64,000 bases of DNA from Phoronis australis. Lineage: Eukaryota > Phoronida > Phoronidae. Shown here one piece after another: positions 1 to 13,700 of this stretch. Both the position numbers and the translations under genes were made by a program. Numbering within the stretch: the stretch's first letter is position 1; each line of letters begins with the position of its first letter. The DNA is taken from the NCBI GenBank assembly GCA_002633005.1, contig NMRA01000106.1, positions 748,696 to 812,695 of the forward strand, in the 5' to 3' direction. The notes under the pieces were generated by a model. That model ran no database searches and was not told where the DNA came from. It saw nothing but the letters and a program-made list of their open reading frames with translations.

Positions 1-128
1 TGGCCTAGTGAAGCTGGAAAAGCCTGGTCAGCAGGTTTGAAAATTATGGTGTGTTATTTCAAGGTCCAAATTCACGTTGATGCATTGGGGTCGGATCTTG
101 AAGATCATATAAGTTCTGTTGTTTTCAG

Positions 129-1978
129 TGCAAGACAAAAATCATGTCCAAGACACGACAGTTGTGGGGTCAGTGCTACAACAGGAAATGGAAAGACTCG
201 GTCTCAACAAAGCAGCTCAACCAACTAATGAAGAATTCTTGGCAAAGAACAGTAATTCCCTGCCCCATATAGTTGCTGGTATGTGATAGGAGCAGTCATA
301 TATACGCGTTATTGTGGGTCATGTCCACTAGCAGAGAATGCATTCCACGTGACAGTCTGTGACAACACTTGCCTGCCTGAAATTCCGTGACATTTTGAGA
401 TTTCTGTGACAAAATGTGAACCAAGTATTTGTGTTAGTGTTTTGTTGGGTTTACACTTATTTTATATTGCATCAAGTAGTGGTTCATTTTTCACAAAATG
501 TTTAATTATGTAGTCCATTGTTATCACTGACAAATATTGTGTTGCGCATATGTCGCAATAACAAAGTTGATGCGACTTATATTTGCAAAAGGCACAAAGA
601 TGTGACATATTGTGACTTGCCATTAAACATGAATTCACTTGGCAAGATGGCTTTAGAATACGAGTGAAACTTATATGCTATGCATTGAATTTCTGTTTTT
701 GGTACTTTTGCCTTCTTAGTATTAGATTTTGCTAAGCCTTATATGTTGTGTCATATTTATGTGAAGTGTTGAATAGACGTATGTTTTGTCTGAACCGCAG
801 TCTCAGGAAAATGAGGGTTTCATACACTGACTGCAATATTTTATCTCTAAATTTAAAATTGTGATGGCAAAAATTTGTTTATAAATTTTGTAGTTGGACT
901 GATGAATGTGCTTAATGGTTTGAGTAAGCATTATATCATCTCCCATGTCACATGTCAGTCACATGACTAATAGTGCTTTCTCATATGCATTCGGTGGTTA
1001 AAACAGTGAATCCAAATTTTATATGTATCTTTGAAAATGAAGCCTGTCTTGATGTTTGCAGCTATTGTTGTTTTACGTTGTTTTGCTTATATCTGAACTC
1101 TGATTGCAGGGGCGAGTTGTATGTACTACTTGGACCCCAAAACCAAGGCAAAGGCTGTGAAACTAGCAACCAATCTTAACGAAGATTTAATAGGAAGGAG
1201 TTTAAAGGTGTGTTATTTTAGCTTTACATTATTGCTCTTACCCTTTGAAAATCAGTTATAGATTAACTTAATTACAATTCATAACCACTGGAAATTCTGA
1301 GTGTATTTGGTTAGCACTGTGTGTGCACGTGATGTTCCAATAGATCCTTCTGACGGTAGTCGGTCTGTGTACTCAATAAAAGACCATCTGCTGACGCTCT
1401 GAGGATGATTTTAACTGATGCACGCTGTTATCAATAACTTGCTCTCCAACATTAGTCAATGTGGAATTTCGAATTTAACGAGACTGAAGGACATGTCAGG
1501 AATTTCTGAAATCAGATCAAGCATTGGTTCATCGTTAGGCATGTATTTAGAAAAATTCTGAACGTTGACCCATTTGCTTTAGTTTTTAGCCAGAATCTTG
1601 GTACTGATGACGATTTTATGAATTGGTGTAAGGCATAGTGTGAGGTGGAATGTTGATTTTCTCAAATATCTTATTCAGTTATTGTGCACTTTAGTTGAAT
1701 TTCAAAAATAACAACTTTCAAAATTAGCAAAAGAATCCAGATTGGGGAACTGAAAATTGTTCGTTCAATAACTTTTGTTCACGTTACAGACTTGCACAGA
1801 ACTCTATCAATCATTAACATCGGGAGAATTTGGCTCCTGCGAGTCGGAAGCCAAAGAGTACAAGGAAAGGTGTAATGCGCTGTTTCCATTGGCCTCGGTG
1901 TTTGCTGAGCCAGGCAGTAACAATGTGTCTGCAGTGCCAGAAGAGCCTACAGCAAATGGTCCGGAGATGATGTCATAA
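129..1978 (+). CDS. Unidentified protein, C-terminal three exons (5' partial)
   Basis: Three exons join in frame: 129-278, 1110-1207 and 1790-1978, with stop TAA at 1976-1978. Each acceptor follows a pyrimidine tract and AG (TTTTCAG, GATTGCAG, GTTACAG), and the donors are GTATGT and GTGTGT. About 145 residues are visible, and the 5' part lies outside the window. The segment is soluble and probably mainly helical. It has a Lys/Ala-rich stretch (LDPKTKAKAVKLA) followed by a Cys/Glu-rich helix (CTELYQSLTSGEFGSCESEA) and an acidic, Pro-containing tail ending in PEMMS. No signal peptide, membrane segment or catalytic motif is visible. I do not recognise the family. Its 3' end faces the 3' end of RAB30 (convergent). 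Coding status is supported by three phase-compatible exons; function is unknown. Confidence 0.65.
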
Positions 1979-3159
1979 TAGTTGTGCTGGATAAGACTGT
2001 TCAGTTGTACAGATATCGTGGTATAGCCATTACCACGTTGAACATTTCTACATAACACGCGCCATTTGTTGAAAGAAATGCTCCACCTACACTTTCACAG
2101 CAAAGACAGAACTTTATTTTGAACGTGTATAACAGGCACCTGAAATTGTTATTGTTTTAACTAAGTACTTGTAGAAAAACGTCATACTGAGCATCACTAA
2201 AATTGAAAGAAAAATGACAAAAAGTTTTCAGCTTTCAAAGACTGATCCTTCCTCAGTGGTGTCTGAGTGTAACGGCAGATAAGGATTTCTATTCGTAGAG
2301 CTTGCTTGAACTGAAGTCTAATCCGCCTCTTATAGTAATGGTGTTTTCCCAACCAATTTATTACGTGGATCTGTTGTAACCCATGATCTTTGTTGGCAAT
2401 CTGTGTCCTTTAGTCAAGCATTCTTTCCTTATATTTTGTGAAAGGACTTACTTTATACTGTATGCTTGTACAGTTTTCATGGGTTTCATTGGGCTGTAGT
2501 AGAAATTTTTATCACGCGTAGGGGCTGTCGCAGGAACCGCAGGAAACACCGTATAACACTTGACTAGTGTCCCACATGCTATGTTTCTCCTTTGACTGGA
2601 TGCTGGTTTCATAGCAGTACTGATGTTGAACTTCTAAAACCTTCCTACCCTTAGTATCTGAGATTTAACTTTGACGCGTGGAATGACTACCATTGCTCTG
2701 TGTTGGTCTTTGTCAGTACGATGTCTGGGGATAATTTCAACTCGCGAAGATTCAAGATTTGAAAACCCAAATTTTTCCGGTGATTTTTCTTTCAACTTTT
2801 AGCATGCTAAATGTGATTTTGTCTGCAAGTATTGGACTTCATGCTGATGAACGTCTTTAGTGACCGAGGACAAAGTTAAAAGTAATCGAATTTTGTTTCA
2901 CTGTCATGGCAGCTAATTCTGTTATCAGCAAAAATGACTGGTAATATTATAGCTATGGTGGCAGCAAAATGCGTACTTCAGAATTCCTTGGCCATTGTAC
3001 TAACGTTCCCTTCATTCTCGGTCATAGGGAAGACTACTCTGACCATAAATACGTCTTTCGCATCATGGGACAATTTCCCAGTCATTTTGACTAAATAGTT
3101 ATAGTATGTACTCAATTTCTGGATATTTCACCTTTGACCTTGGTTTGTTCATTGTTGCT
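1979..3159. other. 3' UTR of first gene and intergenic DNA
   Basis: The start should be the 3' UTR of the unidentified gene. I find no canonical AATAAA within the first 500 bases, so the transcript end is unclear. From about 2866 the sequence belongs to a dispersed repeat described separately. No other coding region is supported. Confidence 0.4.
2866..3112 (+). repeat. Dispersed ~250-280-bp repeat, copy 1 of 3
   Basis: This segment aligns by eye with 40706-40979 and 52907-53190, all in the same orientation. Shared landmarks in order are: AAAGTAATCG near the start; GCTAATTCTGTTA and AGCAAAAATGACT; TTCATTCTC; a GACTACT(G/C)TGA segment; a CCCAGYCAT segment; and an end resembling GACNNAATACTTTTGACTTGTA. 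There is no coding potential and there are no clear terminal inverted repeats. The divergence suggests an old, SINE-like or other non-autonomous element. Confidence 0.5.
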
Positions 3160-3460
3160 GTATCAGCCAGGACCCTCGATGCCGGGGCCTATTCTCCTGT
3201 GAGAATTATTTAATCGCGTGGAATTTCCCACTGAGTAAAAAATTTCCCCAACAGGGAACTTTTCATGTTGGCGCTCTCTACAGTACCGAGAGCGCGAAAG
3301 TGACATCCAATTTGGTACCGACTCAGATATGGTGGACAGGAATAGTAAATGTGCAAATCCGCCATATTTGATTTTGCCGTCGCAGTTGCATTGTGGGAAA
3401 TGTATGCTTCTATCGCCACAGGTTTTCGGAGAACAGATCAGGGGGAAGCAATATTTGTAA
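3160..3460. promoter_or_regulatory. CpG-containing promoter-like patch with ZNF143/STAF-like site
   Basis: This patch is richer in CpG than its surroundings. It holds a perfect 8-bp inverted repeat at about 3271-3295, GCGCTCTC then nine bases then GAGAGCGC. On the minus strand at about 3380-3400 it reads TTCCCACAATGCAACTGCGA, which resembles the ZNF143/STAF consensus. No gene attached to it could be found, so the promoter call is an inference from motifs. It could instead be part of a repeat. Confidence 0.25.
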
Positions 3461-6400
3461 GAAGCCAGGATGTAAATGTTGAGAAGATCTGCTGATAACA
3501 AGCAGAGTACTCTTTATTATTCTGTTCAAAGATAGAAATCTTGTGGAGTCCAAAATTGTTTTTGTGTAGGGGAAATTATGCAACACTGACAACAGTTAGA
3601 CATTGGATTCTTTACTGTTTTTAAATAAAAGGCACCAGATGTTATGGTGTAACTAAAGTTTTCCATTTCAAAATGTTCGTCATTCTTGAGAACGTTTGTT
3701 ATTATGGAAGTTTTCTTCCATATCCGTAGAATAAGTTGTATAGACAGTTTATAAATATGGGATTGCGCAAAAAAGTGTCTCAAAATACATGTCTTGCAAA
3801 TTTTACCTTCATGACAGTAATGCCAAATTCTTATTATTAATAAAATGTTTTTTTCTAATTTATTGACTTGTAGGATTAATTTTAGACTTCTAAAAATAGT
3901 ATACCAAGAAAAGTTCACTTCATTTAGAGATTCATAGCAGATGATGAAACGTACAAAATTCAAATTGTCTGCTTGTGTCACAGAGNGTTTGAGATTCATA
4001 GATCCTTATAATTGAAAAAATGTTCATTGAAATTATAGACACATGGTGAACAGAGACACCTGGTGGCTGCCAAAAGTATTGTTCACAGGCTACTTTAATT
4101 TTTGACAATGTTGGACAAGACAACTAGTTCTTGTCTTTTTAATCATCTAAGTTCTTAACAGGTCCTCCTGGAGGCAATTTGTTTGCAAGTGTTGGATTTT
4201 ATATTTTAACCTATTAAAAATAATTAAAAAATTATGGGTCATGGGTTGGAGAAATAAATGAAAAATATGGGCGGTGGGTACGAAATAAAAGTGCCTTCCC
4301 CCCCTCCCATACAGATTTTGCTGGAACAGCCCTTAGAAAGTCATATAAGTTGATTAGCCCTATAGGTGCCATTACTTTGGCCTTTAAAAGCGATACAGAA
4401 TACATAAACAAGTGCTCGTATTTACTGGATGTATTATACAAAGACAAGTGTTCTGTCTGTTCAATAAGGTTTGTATAAGTACTGCGCATTTACCATGAAC
4501 TACAGTGCAGTAGGCATGGAGAGTGAGCTAACAGCTTATTAGGGCATTCCCATTACTAACTGGACATTGGGGTGAAATTAAAAGCAGACCATAGGGACAA
4601 ATCTTGATAGGCCCAGCTTTTGTTGCTTAGTTACTCCACCACATTTTATGACCACGAGTCAGAATTGACAAGAGCCAGGTAGTAGTCTAGTGTTGGCATA
4701 GTTCATGAATTTATTCAAGTGAATCTATGATCTCCCCACAATGTTTTAACATTTAAAAATGTTAGCTGCAGTTTGGACGTCCCAGAGCTTGACCATCTCC
4801 CTAAATCTGCCCGTGTGTTATCCTGGGAAAATGGAAATAAATTGTCAATCTCTGACTGCGCAAGTGTAACTTTCACACCCGATTTTATTGAGACAGTTAC
4901 ATTACAAGTATAAAACAAAAGTACAGACAACACAAATGCATAAAACTGCAATAAAAATCTCGACACAATAATAATCTCGAGTTAAGTAGACTAGCAATCC
5001 TTTTTGAAACTGGTTATGTTGCTGTTGAATAAAAACATCAATATCTACTAGGTAACAACTGCTCCACACAAACTTTTATAAAGCCATGTACCAGTTGACT
5101 TGATTGTTGTATCACATTTGAAGTAGTATTCAGTAATTGTGCAACTGTAACAGTCGCTTGTTCAACCATGATTGGTGCAAAACATGTTTGAAAAGGTCCT
5201 TCCTAGATAAAACACTTTTAGTTCTTAAAGCTGCCAATAGTCGTATGTGATGTCCTCACATTTTGAGAACCAGTTTGATGCCAGTTATTCAGTGGAGAAA
5301 ACTGGATCTCAAATATGGGCACGTTGTATTTGACTGTTGTCCTTAAAGCCTACTTTGAACAGCAACACTAATAATTTTAGTTCCTTCAGTATGTTCTGAG
5401 CATCATTCTTGAGCACACCAATGCCATATATTGCCTATTAAATTCACCGTGAGGCTTATTGACCTGCAATCGGCTACTTCACTGCGGGTTATATTCACAC
5501 CCCCATTCAGTGCAATTACTTTGTGTAGTGCTCGCAGTGATGCAATATGGCACAAACGGGCTACTTCACTAATTTTATGAGTCTACATTAACTAAATCAC
5601 GTTTTCTTATACTGCTCAAGTATTGCTTAAATATCTCAGTAGCCTAAGAGACTTAAAATACCAAAAACTGGTTCAATGAAGCACCTACATAGACTATTTT
5701 GTTCAGTTTTTAGACAGTGTTGAATGTCAGTTTTGTGATCCATCTAATAGAAACAGCACATTTTCCAAGAGCATGCCAAAGTAGATTTAACTTCCAACGT
5801 TTAAAAAGTCTAATTCAATCACACCCTTTGACTGAAATTTTATAACAGGTTGAGCAGTTAAAAATTTTTAATATTAGCTATGCCATTCCTGCAAAATTTT
5901 CTCTATCTGTTCTAGCTAACATATTTTAAGTAAAGCTTTCAACCAAAAAACACTATCCAAGTGGTCCAGTTTCATGGGGGGAATCTTAACATGAAAATTG
6001 CAATTTGTGAACAAAAAATCTAACAAAAAGTAAAATGTTTAACCAAAAACTTACGACATAAGAGTATAATATGCAAAACATTAATGACTTAGTATTTGGC
6101 ACAGCAAAAAAGCATCAGATCTCAACAAAAACAATGTCAAAATAACATTAATAAAATGCACAGTAGTCGGGAAGCAAACCTTCATTTAGACACAGTGTGT
6201 TGAACATCTTGTTTCCTTTACATTTTACCCTTCATGTATAACCTCTATTTAACAGCGGTCCAATCTCAAGCTAGGTGTAAATGTGTACAATAATCATCCC
6301 AAGCCTATGATTGTATAATGAAAATAATCGCTGGCATCGTATTCACGTCACATAACATAACAATACATAGAACACAATAGTACACTGATTTGTCTAGCTA

Positions 6401-7943
6401 CAAAACATTTGAAACTTGGCTCATTTCACGGCACCTTAACTGTACTTCCTTAATAGACTTGTACAAGTCACGCCGAGGCCCGTTTACCATCTAAGGTCCT
6501 TTTGTTTGTAAAGCAATTACAGCATTAGTGATCACTTCAGAGCAACAAAACACTACTGAGGACTAAAAGTAGTGACTCTTCACATTGCCTGGCTTCTGAA
6601 ATTGAATTGCTTAAAAAAATAAGCAAGGATCGCTTTCATCTGAGGAAATACAACAAAAAGTAGTCAAAATAGAAGCGTTAGGATTGGGTTCTCCAGTACC
6701 CGTTGATGAACAGTTTTAGTAACTCTTTGAACCATGTTAAGATAACTGGCCTGCAAGTTTTGATGTCAGACAAAAGAGTACATGAACGCTTAACAATAGA
6801 CTAGATTGGCATCTGGATTTAGCCTCGGTTTAACAATCGCTGTCACCTGGAGTTGAAACCAAATGTAAGGCTTTAGTAATTATACAAGAGACGATACATA
6901 CAGCAAATAAAATGTAAATGTTCAACAAAACATGTCTAACATAAATAAAAATATAACTAAATGCTTAAAACTGCAATGGGTAAATGAATACACATATATA
7001 AGGAACTTTGTCTTCAATTAATAAAAAAACAATAATAACACACCATCATAAAGTAGGGTGTATTACGTAGTACTAGTCTAATGAACTACATTAAAACATT
7101 TGGCGCTACATCTCATTTCTCAATCATCAGTTACATAAATAATGCAGACGTTTGTCTGAATGAGATTTCACAAAATTATGGCAAATTGTTTTGGCAACTT
7201 GTGCAAATGACAGCTCTATACTGTTTTCAAATCAAACGGATATTTTTCTTGTTTTGTAACCAATGAGTAGTAGACAAATTTTACTTGCAGAAACAACAAA
7301 TATGCAGAGGTGTAGTCTTCAATGTTTACGTACAATACAGTGAGATTACTCACATGTCTACATTCATAGAATGTAATCATAACAAAATAAAACAAGTTCA
7401 CATTTGAGTCGTGTACACTTCGAAATTAATAGTCAATAGATTGCAATGGAAAAAATCCTAAGCAAAAGGCTAGATGGATGACTTATTCACTAACGAAAAC
7501 ACTGAGATAACATCAATCCTCCAAATTACCTTCAGCATGTGACATGTGCAATTTTAAACGGTACAAGATGAAATCTTGCTTTGAAAAGTGCTCGACAGCT
7601 AAATATCCTGTCCAATTTAAAGCTGCTATAGGCCCATCTCCTGCCAAAAACTAAATTTTAATTTATGTACACCACTTACACTTGTGGTCTCATCCTCAAT
7701 CCTCGCTCAAATTAGATGTGATTTATGGACTTGGAAGGAACTGACAGTTATTGATCAGTGTCAAGGTCAACAAGTTGGCATCTCCTGGTAATTAATGTTA
7801 TGTGCCAAGTATGGTCTTGAACTATAATGAATTCCCTGTTCTTGTCAAGCCATTAAACCACTTCTCACGTGAGTAAGAAATAAGATGAGACTGTAGTCAT
7901 ACGTGGTCTATATCAAACTTTCATCTTTTTGACAATGTACAGA
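3461..7943. other. Intergenic / possible distal RAB30 3' UTR
   Basis: AT-rich sequence without a supportable gene. An undetermined base sits at 3986. The open frames here (for example about 3526-3999 on the minus strand) have no family resemblance, Met-initiated or spliced continuity, or coding-like composition. One copy of a small inverted-repeat element lies at 5224-5348. A longer RAB30 3' UTR may extend into this region, but I cannot place its end. Confidence 0.4.
5224..5348 (+). repeat. MITE family 1, copy 1
   Basis: A foldback element of about 125 bp. Its inner palindrome is TTTTGAGAACCAGTTT, a loop (GATGCCAGTTATTCAGTGGA), then the complement AAACTGGATCTCAAA. Weaker complementarity continues outward (left GCCAATAGTC, right GACTGTTGTC) and ends in CTTAAAG on both sides. 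Five copies are recognised in the window. No protein is encoded, and a non-autonomous DNA transposon is the simplest explanation. Confidence 0.7.
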
Positions 7944-7949
7944 TTTATT
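7944..7949 (-). terminator. Candidate poly(A) signal for RAB30
   Basis: The plus strand reads TTTATT, so the minus strand reads AATAAA, about 240 bases downstream of the RAB30 stop codon. It is the nearest canonical hexamer that would give a short 3' UTR. I saw no strong GU-rich element past it, so longer isoforms are possible. Confidence 0.4.
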
Positions 7950-8186
7950 GCAGCTTTACATGTCTTGGAACAGGACAGACATGTTGGATCGAGTCGACTT
8001 TTCAGTTTTTTTGCAAACGAAAGTCATTCCAGTATACACAATTTTAATGAGACCATCATGCGATGATTGTGAAGTGAAGCGATTGACATATACAATTAAA
8101 TTACATTTGATTGGTATATGTGAGCTTATTACAAGCTTTACTATAATCAAAGCCGACTTGACTCCTTATGAGATTATGAGATAACC

Positions 8187-10686
8187 TTACGCTATTTTAC
8201 AACAGGAAATTGTAGAGATCGGAGTACTTGTTCCATCAATATCATCATGGCCTTCCTTTCCTCGAAGTTCATTGGTGCGAGCTTGCTTGGTCAGAGAGAG
8301 CGCGATTTCTGTGAATAGTTTCTCAACGTTGTCTGCTTCTTTGGCTGATGTTTCCAAGAAATGCATGTCGTGCTGCTGAGCAAAGTTGCCTCCAATGTGT
8401 TTGGGAATTTCCCTCTGGGCTCCTAGGTCACATTTGTTTCCTGGAATCAATACCAGATTAATATGGGTTTTGTAAAAATTAACACAATTTTTGAAAATAT
8501 TTTGTTGATCACTTAAGAGTCAAAATTCTAAAATGCGCATCTGAGCAAAAACTTCACAAAAATGGATTCACTTTTTCACTGTGTGCTGTATTCATATCTA
8601 GGTTAGACAGTTGCAATGTAGTGTATCCACACAAAAGATCAAAAACAGGAACTGAACATAGACATGTTTAATCCCAGAATCCCTTTTGGTACAAACTACA
8701 GTGCCATCTATTGTACGATGTGGAACTACTAATACAGCACAGAGAGTAAAACACAGCTGTAGCAAGAATGTGTTCAAACTGAGAAAGAAAACAGCCAGCG
8801 TATTCGTTACTTGACGATGCCTTCCAGGCACCCAGAAAGTAATGTTTAGACCTGACTTACCAAACCGGTCTGAAATTGTTCCTTACTCAGATTAGAGGTG
8901 ATTTCTGGGTCCATTATTAATTGAGACCATGCACGTGTACTTAATAAGTTGACTTGATCTGGTGTGTCAGTTTGAAGTGTGACAAGCACTGCTGTTAGCA
9001 GCAACAATCAGTCAATTCGACCCAAGCCCAAAAAAGCATGTAATTTGAGTAAGGAACAAATTGAGACAAGTTTTGTACAAGAAAGTAAGAATTTACCCTT
9101 TTCGATAAAAGGCTGTTCCATAAGAGCTTTGACATTGGTATATAACCTGACACAAGGTGGCAAGACTTACCAACTAGGTAGGTGAGCACCTTCCGACTAG
9201 CGTACATGTCTATTTCATTGATCCACTGCGGAAGACAGTCAAATGTTGGCTGGACGCTGACATCGTAAACGAGAATAAGAGCATTGGCTGATCGGTAGTA
9301 ACTCTGTGTGATGGAGCGAAACCTCTCCTGGCCAGCCGTGTCCCAGATTTGTAGCTGTGGGCAGAATTGGTACCGAATAGGACAAGAGGTCAGTAACAAA
9401 ATGAATAATATAGTTCTGAATTCTATCATGTTATCATAAATTTCCAGGCTATAATTTCCATTTTCATGAGTAATTCAGTGAGCTCCGACAAAATGTACAC
9501 TATTGTATTGATTATTAATTGTTGCCAAGCATACATTAAAACATGAACTGGATATATGACTCACACAAAGTTTAGTCACCCTATAAAATTCTCCATGAAG
9601 TAAAATCTCATGGAGAATCATGAAATTTTCATGCATGAAAATTATAATTAGTAATACAAGGCCAAACATCACAAGATCAAAAATCGAAAATCTTATTAAA
9701 TAAATCAACTTTGAGAGGCACCAAACTTGATCCATAGCACAAAATTACAAGTACTTTAATTCACTGCATTAACAAGTCCTTTTCAGATATAAATGGAGTT
9801 TTTAAAATTGCTTTACACAATCAATATTACCTTGACTTTTTCACCATCTATTACCACCGTTTTTATCATAAAATCCACACCAATTGTAGCACCCTGCCCC
9901 GGAGGAAAAAGACCCTGTAACAGAATACTACAGTATTAGAGAAATATAATCAAAGCTGTGAAGGTAAATAGCATTCTTAGTTAACAGGGACATCCTCTGT
10001 AAGAGTACAGTAGAGTGGAACTGAGCCCGCCCACAAGCTCTAGCCAAGCGCTATGGCCCTCAACCAGATTCCACATGTTAAGCAGAAGAGTGTTTTAAGC
10101 AAATGGTAGACACTGGCCTTAATTTCGGTAACAAACTCATAAAAAACAATGGATTTTGAGGCTTCGTAGCTCAATTCAAACCAAATAACTTCAAAAATGT
10201 GATTTTGGCAACACTACCAATAATGTCGCTTTAACATGCTTAGAACTTAATATTTTGTTAACTATACCTCAGTACTCTTACTTTACGTTTATCTGAAAAT
10301 ATCTGTCATAAGAAAGACTGCCAAGTTACAAAAAGGATTTTTAAGAAAGTCAGGAAACACAAACGGAATTTTGGTTATTTTCAAATTAATACACAACTTT
10401 GGACTCTAACACAGATCATGATTTGGTCTTCACTCAGATAAGAAGTGGTTTTGAGGGTTGGAAAGAACAGACAGTTCGTTAAAACACAATATTATATGCT
10501 TGACGCATAAAATCACTAATTTCAGGAGAGTATGTGGTCTTGATCCAAAGTACGACACAAAGCAGGTATGTAGTACCAAACCATATACATAATACATACC
10601 TGAGTAAATCGCCGGACAAGACAGGTTTTCCCCACACCAGCATTTCCAATTAAAACCACTTTAAACAAATATTTGTAATCCTCCAT
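8187..10686 (-). CDS. RAB30: RAB30 small GTPase (complete coding region)
   Basis: Four minus-strand coding exons, 10686-10600, 9914-9831, 9354-9171 and 8440-8187, encode 202 aa (human RAB30 is 203). Exon phases are 0, 0 and 1, and all introns are GT-AG. The start [14 protein letters not shown] matches the family. Visible motifs are the P-loop GNAGVGKT (residues 14-21), switch I with T39 in GATIGVDF, switch II WDTAGQE (61-67), the guanine-base motif NKCD (120-123, usually NKID in RAB30) and ETSAKE (148-153). The tail ends CCKIA, so C198 and C199 are probable geranylgeranylation sites. RAB30 proteins are Golgi-associated GTPases involved in membrane traffic. All nucleotide-binding residues are present, so an active switch GTPase is expected. 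The gene is head to head with PCF11. An upstream acceptor at 10716-10717 implies at least one 5' UTR exon. Confidence 0.97.
8441..10599 (-). other. RAB30 coding introns
   Basis: The introns are 8441-9170, 9355-9830 and 9915-10599. All are AT-rich with no internal gene. Open frames running out of exon 3 into flanking intron on both sides are extensions, not extra coding sequence. Confidence 0.7.
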
Positions 10687-10715
10687 GATTCCGTAAACAG
10701 ATCACCAGCATAATT

Positions 10716-13700
10716 CTAAAAAGAAACACAAAATTTGAAAACTTATTAAAAACAAAAAATGGCAACAAAATGAACATTTTCATTTAAAAATAATTAGGTT
10801 CATTATTCTGTAACACACCAAACACAGAAAATATTGTTCAGTTTTAAGACACTTAGAGTTCCAATTAACATCTTAGTAATAATATGGTAGCAATGACTAG
10901 TTTTTAAAAACAAGAATTGCGCAGCCATTTTTTGGCATTTCACTTAGTTAACTGTCCTACTTTAACAAAAGTGAACAACAAAAATCAGTAAACTAGGCAA
11001 AACATTCAATGATTTTTCGAACCAATTTCTATCTCTCTGAGACATATCGTTAAATTTCAATTTGAACCTTAGAACAAAGAATAGACTATTCTGAGCTCAA
11101 TTATAACAGTACAACGCATGTGCAAAGAGCAATTTCCAAAAAAAATACAAAACCAGTAACTGTTAATGTGTATTAAATAACCCGGTTTACAAATATAATA
11201 CATATATATCCAAGTTATGGTTTCCAGACACAAGAACTGAACTTTTGGCCTTAAACCCATGCGCCAATAAGATTAATACACCAGATCCAAATTATGCCAG
11301 CTCTGAATCACTTTGCAGATAATTTGCAATAGTCACACAAGTCCTGCATTTTGAGAACCAGTTTAATGACTGTTAGTCAGTGGAGAAAACTAGTTCTCAA
11401 TATTCGTGACTCTGTGAGTGACTGTTACCGATAATTTTAATAATCAAGTGTTGCTGTTGGACTATCCTTCCGCAAAATTTTTGAACCAGCTGGTTGATAC
11501 TCAAACAAACAAACGAATTTTGATGGTGTTTACTGACGTAATAGAAAAGGTTATCGTGAGCGCTACTTCAATGAGTCAAACAAAATGGCATATTTTAACG
11601 TAATTAAGAATGGAGCTGTTCAAAGTTATTATATCATCCTAAATTTGTCCCTTTTGACCACTTTCACCTCTCATCATCCCCTCACCCTCCCCTACCCAGA
11701 CACCAATTACCTCATCATGTAAGTTTTTTGTTGGAGACCTGGAGGTGGCAACACAGCTAAATGAGAAGCACTTGAGCAATTGTTTGAAGAAAACAAAATT
11801 CCGTGACTACACGTGGACCTATAGAGCACATGAAGGAACACATTCGAGAGCCATTTGTTAATACTGAACTGGATTTTTGACTATTTTAGATATTTTATAC
11901 TCTCCCAACGTTTGATTTTTTGTTCACATTTTTGCAAAGAAATGGAACTTGGTAACGTGAGAAAAACAAAATCATCATTTTTAATCGCATCTCAGAAGTC
12001 TTCTCCAATACCACTGTTCAGCACACTAATAACTAGTACATGGTGATTGATTCTAAAGAACTCAAGAAGTCTGTAAACCACAAACTGGCCAATTATCACA
12101 GGGCTACAAGGATCTTTGTTGGAACACACACATTTTGGTTTTATTTTTAGCAACTTTTCTCATCAGCATTTTTTTCAAAAGTATCGAGCTCTCCTAACAT
12201 GAACACTTGATAAGTAACCAATAAAAACCTTCGCACACTCTTTTTCTTCAAGCAAATGATAACTGATCAATGCAAACATTTTGAAAATCTCTCGACTGTT
12301 CCAAAGAAATAAGCAAAACCTGGCAACAGACATGCCGAAACACGATTTGAGTCTAACGTTCAGTTGACACGGCTGTTTGGCTAAATACATGAAAATTTTC
12401 TCTAAACCTACCCTTTTAGCTCTAAATTGAAAGATTAGTTACCAAAAAAACATTCTTTCATGGTTACAATCTATCTAGCATTTAACCATCGGATTTTTGT
12501 CATTTTCTTGCTAAAACCTGCGACCCAAAAAATCTCAAACAGTACTAATACATAAATAGACAAGTTAAAAACTTTGCGCAATAGAAATTATCCATTGATA
12601 TGTTTTCACCAATCACTGAAACTGGAGCATTACATGAAGAAATTTTTAGTAAAAGTTGAACAAAAGAACCATGAGAAGAGTGCAAAACTTTGAACATGTT
12701 AGTCTAAAATCACAACTTCACAGCAGAAGCTATATGCTAGAGTTTATTTCTCAGCCATGTATGGATTAATTTTCATGAAAACTATCATTTATTTTGCGAT
12801 GGAATTAAAATTACGAAATTATGACTTAATATTTTGTATTTGCCAAATCTCAAAAACCAAGTGCAAAAACAGTAAGCTATAATGGGTTTATGATTAAAAC
12901 TCTTAAATGACAATGGTCCAGCAAGTGGTTTTTGGAAAAGGAATCCAGAAAAAATAACGTGCAACACAAAAATGAGCAATGAAAAATCATGATGCAAAAA
13001 CATTTTTTTTGCTCTTGCTCAAATTAGAACTACGCTGTATACAATAGGTGAAATTAAAGTACTGTATAAAGTACACTTTTAATCTCCAGAATAAAATTCT
13101 TGGCCTAGGAGCACTAAAGTTTTTCATCAGGGTAGCATACTAGAAGAAACAATGGAAACTACAGATTGTATATGGATGAAGACTAAAAATGATTTTATTT
13201 TTGTTTGCTAGTATATACTGGAGAAGAAATGAGCATATTTTACAGCATCATTTTGAAATATTACACATTTTAAAGAGGATTACTCGACTCAGGTGGTCGA
13301 GTACAAACACTGAAACAGTGATAAAAACATATTTTAAGATAACAATCAACCCATCATACTTAATCAAATAACTTTTTAACAGAGCAATTTTAATTGATAA
13401 ACAATTTAATTTCTGAAACCACGTAAAAACAATTGAAACATTGCACAATCATTTCATTATAGTCAAGTGACATTTTGCTATTAACATGAATTTTTAACAA
13501 AACCACATGCAGATGACTTCCGCATTATACAAATTTTCTTGCTGTCAAATGAAAAGAACTGTCTCAATGATTTATTTAATGCCACAAAAACAGAGATATT
13601 AACCACCAAAGTTCTATTTTTAAACAACATCCCAAGTCATCCTTTCTGATGGCTGATATTTTCATTGTACAAATGAGAGTTGGCTTCCCACAACCATAAA

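Noticed and set aside
3526-3999. 157-codon minus-strand open frame
   Set aside because: AT-rich sequence with an undetermined base, Ile/Phe/Leu-rich composition and no family resemblance.
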